Shown one piece after another: positions 43,781-49,637 of a stretch of DNA of 64,000 bases. Position numbers and translations under genes: made by a program. The notes beneath the pieces were generated by a model that was not told the origin of the DNA, did no database searches, and saw only the letters and a program-made list of their open reading frames with translations. Origin of the DNA: Acidobacteriota bacterium (lineage in GTDB: Bacteria > Acidobacteriota > Terriglobia > Terriglobales > Acidobacteriaceae); the NCBI GenBank assembly GCA_013289685.1, contig JABCZL010000001.1, forward strand, positions 499,838 through 563,837, written 5' to 3'. Numbering within the stretch: the stretch's first letter is position 1; each line of letters starts with the position of its first letter.

Positions 43781-43863
43781 TGTCATTCTGAGCGAAGCAA
43801 AGAACCTATGCAATTCTTGCTCCCGGCAAATTGCATAGATCCTTCGCTTCGCTCAGGATGACA
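43781..43863. repeat. 83-bp inverted repeat ending TGTCAT...ATGACA
   Basis: The 35-bp arms 43781-43815 and 43829-43863 pair with four mismatches around a 13-base loop. The left arm starts TGTCATTCTGAGCGAAGCAA and the right ends CTTCGCTCAGGATGACA. It is the fullest copy of a family whose half-copies occur near 6614, 18139, 22072 and 26083. It sits between convergent-like ends of recR and the DUF3224 gene on the minus strand. Confidence 0.85.
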
Positions 43864-43875
43864 AAACTGTGGCGT

Positions 43876-44382
43876 TCATTGCGTTGCCGGGAGCGTGTAC
43901 TCGAAATCGTAGGAATGCTTGCCGTCAGCGGCGATGTTGATGGTCATCTTCCCGCTGATTCTTGCCAACTGGCCACTGCCCGAGTCGGGCGCGACCAGAA
44001 TGGTCAGATCCGGTTTCCCGCGAGTCATGATTCCGGTGTGGTGCAGTACGAAGCTGCCAGTGCGGCCGTGCAGCGTCCCGGTGAACTTCTCGATTGCAAC
44101 ATAGGCGCCCGACTTGTCGGCGCTCATGCCTCCGGTCAGCATCTGGCCCTTGGCAGCGCCTTCTAGATCACCGTGGTATTGCTTGTCGATGAGCATGCGG
44201 GTGACGCCGTCGACGGCTTTGTCGTCCTGCGGAATCATCTTTACGTCGAATGGACCGGTAGCGTGCTGGATCATGGGGGACTCTTTCGATGATTGGGTTG
44301 CGGTTTGCGCACGAGTAGAGGAGGTTAGGATCAGAAATACGATCCCGAGGATGACAAGCTGTGCGCGTTGATTCGATCTCAT
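43876..44382 (-). CDS. DUF3224 family exported protein
   Basis: 168 residues with a signal peptide (AQLVILGIVFLILTSSTRAQ). The mature part fits DUF3224: KGQMLTGGMSADKSGAYVAIEKFTGTLHGRTGSFVLHHTG, then LTILVAPDSGSGQLARISGKMTI and a final HSYDFEYTL. The family forms a small allene-oxide-cyclase-like beta-barrel without a proven reaction; most members are cytoplasmic, so the signal peptide is notable. It is inserted between ybaB and recR. Confidence 0.82.
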   Translation of the reverse strand: MRSNQRAQLVILGIVFLILTSSTRAQTATQSSKESPMIQHATGPFDVKMIPQDDKAVDGVTRMLIDKQYHGDLEGAAKGQMLTGGMSADKSGAYVAIEKFTGTLHGRTGSFVLHHTGIMTRGKPDLTILVAPDSGSGQLARISGKMTINIAADGKHSYDFEYTLPATQ

Positions 44383-44431
44383 ACCGTGGTCACCTCAGCG
44401 GCTCAAGCCGCGTCCAGATGTTGCGCTTTGA

Positions 44432-44458
44432 GGCGCGACTAAAGTCGCGCCCTTCCGA
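44432..44458. repeat. GGCGCGACT/AGTCGCGCC palindromic repeat
   Basis: Perfect 9-bp arms (44432-44440 and 44443-44451) followed by CTTCCGA; counterpart of 23033-23058 in the nuo cluster. Confidence 0.75.
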
Positions 44459-44484
44459 TTCGCGCGTGACGTTCCGGGCACGCG

Positions 44485-44790
44485 TTAGAGTCCGGGGATG
44501 CCGAGACCACCGAGCAGGCCGCCGACGGTGGATTGCATTTGGGCATCGACTTTGCGGGCGGCTTCGTTGACTGCGGCCAGGACCAGGTCCTGCAGCATTT
44601 CGACGTCGCCGGATTTCACGGCTTCGGGGTCGATGCGCAGGCTGAGGAGTTGCTTGCGGCCGTCCATTTTAGCGGTGACGGTGCCGCCGCCGGATGTGGC
44701 TTCGACGACGGTTGCCTGCATTTTTTTCTGCAGGTCTTCATATTGCGATTTGGCTTTGGACATCAGTTCTTGCAGGTTGAATCCACCCAT
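44485..44790 (-). CDS. ybaB: YbaB/EbfC family nucleoid-associated protein
   Basis: 101 residues. It begins MGGFNLQELMSKAKSQYEDLQKKM and continues with VEATSGGGTVTAKMDGRKQLLSLRIDPEAV, the hallmark of YbaB/EbfC dimeric DNA-binding proteins. GAGG precedes ATG 44790 by 5 bp. It lies 75 bp after dnaX in the same direction, as in most bacteria. It coats and bends DNA with little sequence specificity. Confidence 0.95.
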   Translation of the reverse strand: MGGFNLQELMSKAKSQYEDLQKKMQATVVEATSGGGTVTAKMDGRKQLLSLRIDPEAVKSGDVEMLQDLVLAAVNEAARKVDAQMQSTVGGLLGGLGIPGL

Positions 44791-44865
44791 AGAACCTCGG
44801 CTTTCGGCTTCCGCTATCCGGCTTTCGGACTGCTATAACTCCCGGAGGCCGGGAGCCGGACGCCG

Positions 44866-46842
44866 CTAGCGTTTTTCCCGGTAGTCGATCACGGTGCGAA
44901 TTTCGGCGTTGAACTTTTCCTGCATGCGGCGGACCACCGGGTCTTGCTCGGCGCGGCCTCGGCCGCCGGGGCCGGGGGGACCGCCGTTGCGCTTGATTTC
45001 CTGCGGGGCCACGGTCGCGCCGGGAACCACTCTTAGTTTCATGGGGCGGCCCAGGACTCCGCTGGCCGAGGCGATCGCCAGACGCTTCGCGTCGGGCCCG
45101 AGCGACATGTCTACTACCGTTTGCGACTCGGCGATCTTGATCACCAGTTCGTTGCCTTGAACGGACCACTCTCCGGCGGAGAGCATGGAGACCAAAATGC
45201 GCTGGTTGCCGTCGGTCAGGGCTTGGAGGACGGCGGTTTGCAGGCGGTCGACTTGCGGTTGCGCTGAGGGCAGTGCGGAGGGCGGCGGCATCGGTGGGGC
45301 AGGCGATTCTGATTCCTGCCGCGGCTCGGGGAGTAACTGTTTGGTGGGTCCGGCAGAGACGTAGCTAGCTACGTCTCTACGATCAGGGTCGGGATCGGGA
45401 TCAGGTAATGCATCTGGGACTGCGGAACCCATGATTACCGGCTCTTGAGAACTGGCGGCCGCTACAACTCGCGGGCCGGTTGCCGGCGCTGAGTCGGGCG
45501 ATTCCTGGCGCGGCGTGCCTTTGCGGGCGGAGTCGGCGGCGAAGGGGGAAATGAAATTTTGACGCGGGGGCTGAGTCGGGTCGGGGCGGCGGGTTTCAGA
45601 ATTCGACAGACCAGAATTCGACAGACCAGAGTTCGACACACCAGAGTTCGGCGTACTGCCGACGATTGACGGTCTGGCGGGCGGCCTCTGCGAGACGGTT
45701 GCTGGCGCGGCGGCTACGTCGCTGAGCAACTGCTCGATGGGCAGCAGCTTTTGCGCGTGGGCCATTTTCAGCAGGCCGAGTTCGAGGTGGAAGCGTTGTT
45801 CTTGTTTGTATCCCAGCTCGCCGTGAGTCCGGAGCATGATCTGGAGATGGCGCGTGAGGTCTTCTTCGCCGAACATTTCTGCAACGCGTGCGACGCGCTC
45901 GCGCTCTTCGCTGGAGACTTGAAGCAAAGAAGAATCCTTGCCAGCGATTTTCGCGACGGTGGCATTGCGCAGGAAACGGACCATCTGGCGGGCGAAGTGG
46001 GTGGGGCTGTGGCCTTCACTGATGAGGTGATCGACCTGGCGGAGGACTTCTTCGCTGCGGCCCTCGGACACGGCCTGCATCACCTGTTCGAGAATGTGGG
46101 CGGGAGCGGCGCCGACGAGATTGCGGACGGAGTCGGCGGTGAGTTTTTCGTTGGACGAGGCGATGGCCTGGTCGAGGATGGAAAGGGCGTCGCGCATGGA
46201 GCCGTCGCCGGCTTCGGCGAGCAGGGCGAGGGCATCGTCGTCGGCTTCGATTTTTTCGCGGGTGACCAGGTCGCGAAGCTGGGCGACGATGGCATCAAAC
46301 TTGACAGCGCGGAAACTGAAGTGCTGGCAGCGCGAGCGGATGGTCTGGGGAATATCCTCGGGCTGTGTGGTGGCAAGCATGAAGACGATGTGGTCGGGCG
46401 GCTCTTCCAGCGTTTTGAGCAGGGCGTTGAAAGCGGCGTCGGTGATCTGGTGAGCTTCGTCGAGGATGTAGATTTTGAAGCGGTCGCGGGCGGGGCGGTA
46501 GCGCGCGCCTTCGCGGAGTTCGCGGATTTCGTCGATGCCACGGTTGGTGGCGGCGTCGATTTCGATGACGTCGACGGCGTTGCCGGCGCGAATCTCGGTG
46601 CAGGATTCGCAGATGCCGCAGGGCTCTGGGACTGGCGTATCTTTCGAGCGGCAGTTCAGGGCCATGGCCAGGATGCGGGCGACTGTCGTCTTACCGATGC
46701 CGCGGTGGCCGCTGAAGATGTAGCCGTGGGCGGTGCGCCCCTGCTCGATGGCGTTCTGGAGCGTGCGGGTGACGTGCTCTTGTCCGATGACCTCGGAGAA
46801 TTTCTGGGGACGGTATTTGCGGGCGAGGACGGTGTAACTCAT
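44866..46842 (-). CDS. dnaX: DNA polymerase III subunit gamma/tau
   Basis: 658 residues, clamp-loader ATPase. The AAA+ module (1-230) has Walker A GHRGIGKT (45-52), the zinc cysteines C64, C75, C78 and C81, Walker B LDEAH, and the sensor region LLKTLEEPPDHIVFMLAT. Domain III follows to about 370. The linker (about 375-540) is low complexity: NSG(L/V)S pentapeptides encoded by a 15-bp tandem repeat (45597-45651) and a stretch encoded by a perfect palindrome (45355-45378). The C-terminal part carries a tau-like domain. Whether a gamma form is made by frameshifting is not evident. Confidence 0.95.
   Translation of the reverse strand: MSYTVLARKYRPQKFSEVIGQEHVTRTLQNAIEQGRTAHGYIFSGHRGIGKTTVARILAMALNCRSKDTPVPEPCGICESCTEIRAGNAVDVIEIDAATNRGIDEIRELREGARYRPARDRFKIYILDEAHQITDAAFNALLKTLEEPPDHIVFMLATTQPEDIPQTIRSRCQHFSFRAVKFDAIVAQLRDLVTREKIEADDDALALLAEAGDGSMRDALSILDQAIASSNEKLTADSVRNLVGAAPAHILEQVMQAVSEGRSEEVLRQVDHLISEGHSPTHFARQMVRFLRNATVAKIAGKDSSLLQVSSEERERVARVAEMFGEEDLTRHLQIMLRTHGELGYKQEQRFHLELGLLKMAHAQKLLPIEQLLSDVAAAPATVSQRPPARPSIVGSTPNSGVSNSGLSNSGLSNSETRRPDPTQPPRQNFISPFAADSARKGTPRQESPDSAPATGPRVVAAASSQEPVIMGSAVPDALPDPDPDPDRRDVASYVSAGPTKQLLPEPRQESESPAPPMPPPSALPSAQPQVDRLQTAVLQALTDGNQRILVSMLSAGEWSVQGNELVIKIAESQTVVDMSLGPDAKRLAIASASGVLGRPMKLRVVPGATVAPQEIKRNGGPPGPGGRGRAEQDPVVRRMQEKFNAEIRTVIDYREKR
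45355..45378. repeat. Perfect 24-bp palindrome within the dnaX linker
   Basis: AGAGACGTAGCT followed immediately by its reverse complement AGCTACGTCTCT. On the coding strand it supplies the residues RDVASYVS in the linker. It is the same repeat as the intergenic one at 40315-40338, so it looks like an insertion tolerated in a flexible region. Confidence 0.85.
45597..45651. repeat. 15-bp tandem repeat in dnaX (3.7 copies)
   Basis: Units CAGAATTCGACAGAC (45597-45611 and 45612-45626), CAGAGTTCGACACAC (45627-45641) and a partial CAGAGTTCGG. It is in frame and encodes NSGLS-like pentapeptides, so copy-number changes would keep the reading frame. Confidence 0.85.
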
Positions 46843-46894
46843 GGGTCGGAAGAGACGATTATACGTGATCTGCGGGACGGGTTGCTTAGCACAG

Positions 46895-46948
46895 ACAAAA
46901 GCTTTAAACCGCAGAGAACGCTGGGAAGTGCCGCTGAGAACGCGGAGA
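46895..46948. repeat. CGCTGAGAACGCGGAGA repeat, copy 1
   Basis: CAAAAGCTTTAAACCGCAGAG ... CCGCTGAGAACGCGGAGA upstream of the STAS gene. The second copy at 48578-48630 shares CAAAAGCTT, ACCGCAGAG and CCGCTGAGAACGCGGAGA. Both are intergenic. Confidence 0.7.
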
Positions 46949-47066
46949 ACGGGTGCGGCGCGGGCTTGCTAAGGGCGGCTTGCAAGGGATAGGCTGGTTC
47001 GTCAAGATTGTTGTGGGATGCGGCTGTGGTACTGAGTCTAGGGCGAGCCGCAAAGGAGCGCTTGTG

Positions 47067-47420
47067 ATGCAATTAAAACTGACGAAGCGAACGGTGGATG
47101 GGATTCTGGCGGTCGAGGCCAATGGGCGGATTGTGTTTGGGGAGGAGTCTTCCCTGCTGCGCGAGGAAGTTAAGAGGGCGATCGCCGACGGCCAGAAGCG
47201 CATTGTGCTGAACCTGGGCGAGGTGAACTACATCGATTCGGGCGGGCTGGGAACGCTGGTGGCGCTGCATATCGCGGCGCATAACGCAGGGGGCACGATC
47301 AAACTGGCGAACCTGAACAAGCGCGTCGGGGACCTGATGCAGGTCACCAAGCTGCTGACGGTGTTTGAAGTGCACAACTCGGAGTATGAGGCGCTGGAAG
47401 CGTTTCGCAAGGCGGCCTGA
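47067..47420 (+). CDS. STAS domain anti-sigma-factor antagonist
   Basis: 117 residues. The start ATG 47067 has AAGGAG 8 bp upstream (47053-47058). It is a single STAS domain: LAVEANGRIVFGEESSLLREEVKRAI then VLNLGEVNYIDSGGLGTLVALHIAA, in which the serine of DSGG is the residue phosphorylated in SpoIIAA/RsbV-type proteins. It therefore probably works in a partner-switching pathway with an anti-sigma kinase, which is not in the window. Divergent from dnaX. Confidence 0.9.
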   Translation: MQLKLTKRTVDGILAVEANGRIVFGEESSLLREEVKRAIADGQKRIVLNLGEVNYIDSGGLGTLVALHIAAHNAGGTIKLANLNKRVGDLMQVTKLLTVFEVHNSEYEALEAFRKAA

Positions 47421-47424
47421 AGTC

Positions 47425-47485
47425 AAAATCCCCACCCTCTCGCAAAGAGCGCGAGAAAAGAGCGCGAGAAGGGTGGGGCACCCGG
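47425..47485. repeat. GGGGCACCCGG hairpin repeat, copy after the STAS gene
   Basis: AAAATCCCCACCCTCTCGC ... GGGTGGGGCACCCGG with a duplicated AAAGAGCGCGAGA centre. Same family as 32878-32925. Confidence 0.75.
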
Positions 47486-47513
47486 AGCTACCCTTCCCAC
47501 GCGAGTTCGGATC

Positions 47514-47861
47514 TTGGGCAAAACCAAACAGAATGATTCTGGAGCGATGCGTCTGCGGATTGAGCAGGCGGTGCGGGCGATTCCGCGGGGGAAGGTTTCG
47601 ACCTACGGCGGAGTGGCGCGGGTGGCGGGGTTTCCGGGGGCGGCACGGCAGGTGGCGGCGGCTTTGCGACGCGGATTTGGATTGCCTTGGCAGCGGGTGT
47701 TAGGGGCGGGCGGCGCGATCAAGTTGACGGGAGACTCGGCCATCGAGCAACGGTTGCGGCTGGAGGCTGAGGGAGTGCGGTTCCGCGGGCGGCGCGTGGA
47801 TATGAAGGCGCATGAATGGAAGGTTGGGCGGAGAAGCAGAGCGAAACGATCGGGAAAGTGA
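47514..47861 (+). CDS. Alkyltransferase-like protein (ATL), Trp in place of the methyl-acceptor Cys
   Basis: 115 residues, homologous to the C-terminal DNA-binding domain of O6-alkylguanine-DNA alkyltransferase. IPRGKVSTYGGVARVAG and the arginine-finger region AARQVAAALRRG (R45) are present. The active-site PCHRV is replaced by PWQRV with W59 at the cysteine position, the mark of ATL proteins, which bind O6-alkylguanine and flag it for nucleotide excision repair instead of repairing it. Known ATLs usually have PWHRV, so the glutamine here is a further change. The C-terminus is a short basic tail. Confidence 0.87.
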   Translation: MGKTKQNDSGAMRLRIEQAVRAIPRGKVSTYGGVARVAGFPGAARQVAAALRRGFGLPWQRVLGAGGAIKLTGDSAIEQRLRLEAEGVRFRGRRVDMKAHEWKVGRRSRAKRSGK

Positions 47862-47880
47862 TGTACGGCGGCGACTGAAG

Positions 47881-48018
47881 AGTATGCTGAAAAATTCAGT
47901 TGGTCGAGGAAAAACGACGACGAGGGCTGAAGCCCGGATTAATTTTCAACGGCTTACGCGGCCCTAAATGGCCGCTCTTCCACGGTAACACCGATAAATC
48001 CGAGTTTTTCAGCAAACT
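47881..48018. mobile_element. MITE-like 138-bp element with terminal inverted repeats
   Basis: The left end AGTATGCTGAAAAATTCAG (47881-47899) matches the reverse complement of the right end, AGTTTGCTGAAAAACTCGG (48000-48018), at 16 of 19 positions. The flanks carry TGAAG on both sides (47876-47880 and 48020-48024), a possible target duplication offset by one base. There is no coding capacity. The mobilising transposase is not in the window. Confidence 0.6.
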
Positions 48019-48098
48019 GTGAAGCCGCGGCCGAGCTAACGAAGGTATCGCAGCACTGAAAGCGCTGCGCCAGCCAAAATCAGAGAGCGAAGGCTGCC

Positions 48099-48139
48099 GG
48101 GCTGCGCCCGGCGGACAGCCGGGGGCGGCTGTCCCCACA
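48099..48139. repeat. 41-bp palindromic repeat, copy 2 of 2 identical
   Basis: Identical to 16761-16801 over 41 bp. It lies 15 bp beyond the stop of the AhpD-like gene on the minus strand. Confidence 0.85.
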
Positions 48140-48154
48140 CTTAACTCCGCTTGT

Positions 48155-48550
48155 TCACTTCTTGAATTGGGGATCGATTTCTACCTGATATCCGGTGACC
48201 ATTTTGTTGGTCTCGTTGGCCATACCGACGACTGCCATTAATTCTTTGAACATATCGTCGGTCATCCCTTTGTTTTGCGCGGAGACGGTGTGGCTCGCGA
48301 TGCAATAGTGGCATTGGTTGGTGACGCTGACGGCGACGTAGATCATCTCTTTGGTCAGCGGGTCCAAGGCGCCGGGGCACATGATCTGCTTGATGTCTTC
48401 CCAGGTGCGCTTGAGGGTGGCGGGATCGTGGGCGATGGCTTTCCAGAAATTATTGATCCAGTCGGTTTTGCGGGTGGCCATGATGTCGTCGTAGATGGCG
48501 CGGACTTCGGGGGTGGCGTCTTGGTATTCGATTAGGCCGAGGGTGGACAT
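48155..48550 (-). CDS. AhpD-like carboxymuconolactone decarboxylase family protein
   Basis: 131 residues. The redox motif C80-H-Y-C83-I-A-S-H87 within a helix is the AhpD/CMD-family active site (CxxCxxxH), expected to act as a peroxidase or thiol-disulfide partner, possibly with a peroxiredoxin. LTKEMIYVAVSVTNQ is the preceding conserved helix. No ahpC or oxyR is nearby. It is followed downstream by an intergenic repeat rather than a terminator. Confidence 0.87.
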   Translation of the reverse strand: MSTLGLIEYQDATPEVRAIYDDIMATRKTDWINNFWKAIAHDPATLKRTWEDIKQIMCPGALDPLTKEMIYVAVSVTNQCHYCIASHTVSAQNKGMTDDMFKELMAVVGMANETNKMVTGYQVEIDPQFKK

Positions 48551-48577
48551 GAGGGCTCCTGAGAAGGTTCATGCAAA

Positions 48578-48630
48578 GTCAAAAGCTTACCGCAGAGGGC
48601 GCTGAGAACGGCCGCTGAGAACGCGGAGAG
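48578..48630. repeat. CGCTGAGAACGCGGAGA repeat, copy 2
   Basis: Shares its ends and core with 46895-46948; fills most of the gap between the AhpD-like and haem genes. Confidence 0.7.
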
Positions 48631-48645
48631 AAGCACGTTACGAGT

Positions 48646-49521
48646 TCATTTTTCCGGCAGCTCTCCGGCCAGCAACTTCTCGAGTTGCGCTGCCGGAACT
48701 CTCACTCCTACGTAGAAGTGGCCGAACAGGGCGTAGACGGCGCTGACTTCGTCGAAGCGCATTTCGTAGATCAGCTTCTTGAAGACCAGGGGGTCGTCGG
48801 CGAAGAGGTCGACGCCCCACTCCCAGTCGTCGAAGCCGATGGAGCCGCTGATGATCTGTTTGACTTGTCCGGCGTAGCGGCGGCCGATCATGCCGTGGTC
48901 GGCCATCTGGCGGGCGCGTTCCTCGATGGAGAGCTTGTACCAGTTCTTATCTTCGCCGCGGCGGCGGTCCATGGGATAGAAGCAGGCGTAACGCTGCGGG
49001 GGAATCTCGGGGTAGAGGCGGGGATGCATGGCCTCTTTATGGCGATCGAGTTTGCAGGCGATTTCGGCTTTCCACTGCTCGGAATGGGGCTCGATGCCCT
49101 GGTCGATGAGTTCTTTATAGATTTTGAGGGTGGAGTCGTAGAGGCCGAGTTCGATGATGGAGAGATAGGAAGTAGTGGGCTCGAGATAATCGCTTAGGCG
49201 GAGATTGGCGAGTTGGAGCTCGGCCTGGTTAAGAGCGGCGAAGGATTCGCGGAAGTGGATCAGCATCAAGTCGCCCTTGTGGCCGATGAGCGAAAACAGG
49301 GCGGACTGGCCGGCGGAAGTTTTCTCGTCGTGCTGTTCCATGGCGGAAAGCGCGTCGGAGGCTTCTTTGGCGATGGCCGACTTATCCGCCGCGGGCAGGG
49401 CGCGCCAGGCGGGCCAGCGGAGCCGCATCATCTGGTGCAGAACGCTGTAGCCTTCGGTGGTGAGCGGGACTGCCGGGACTTCCGTCGCGGCTTGTGGGCG
49501 AGGAGGGTGGGTGGTCGTCAT
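48646..49521 (-). CDS. hemQ: Coproheme decarboxylase / chlorite-dismutase-family protein (HemQ/ChdC)
   Basis: 291 residues, somewhat longer than usual at the N-terminus. The last step of coproporphyrin-dependent haem synthesis decarboxylates coproheme to haem b. H209 in MADHGMIGRRYAGQV is the expected axial haem ligand, and Y182 in FYPMDRRR is the candidate radical tyrosine. The C-terminal GFDDWEWGVDLFADDPLVFKKLIYEMRFDEVSAVYALFGHFYVG block is highly typical of ChdC. Chlorite dismutase activity is unlikely because the distal arginine context differs. No other hem gene is in the window. Confidence 0.9.
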   Translation of the reverse strand: MTTTHPPRPQAATEVPAVPLTTEGYSVLHQMMRLRWPAWRALPAADKSAIAKEASDALSAMEQHDEKTSAGQSALFSLIGHKGDLMLIHFRESFAALNQAELQLANLRLSDYLEPTTSYLSIIELGLYDSTLKIYKELIDQGIEPHSEQWKAEIACKLDRHKEAMHPRLYPEIPPQRYACFYPMDRRRGEDKNWYKLSIEERARQMADHGMIGRRYAGQVKQIISGSIGFDDWEWGVDLFADDPLVFKKLIYEMRFDEVSAVYALFGHFYVGVRVPAAQLEKLLAGELPEK

Positions 49522-49637
49522 ACGAGCCTCTTTCCGGACGATGCTTCCGGCAAAAGGCTATTGTACGCGGTGCAGCAGTGACGAGAAAATTCCGGAGCTA
49601 ACCGGATTGCCCGCTCCCGGCCTCTGGACGCGAGGGC

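Noticed and set aside
45751..46992. 413-codon plus-strand Gly/Asp-rich frame opposite dnaX
   Set aside because: Complement of the AAA+ coding sequence; the low-complexity GVDFDDVDG character is a codon-bias artefact.
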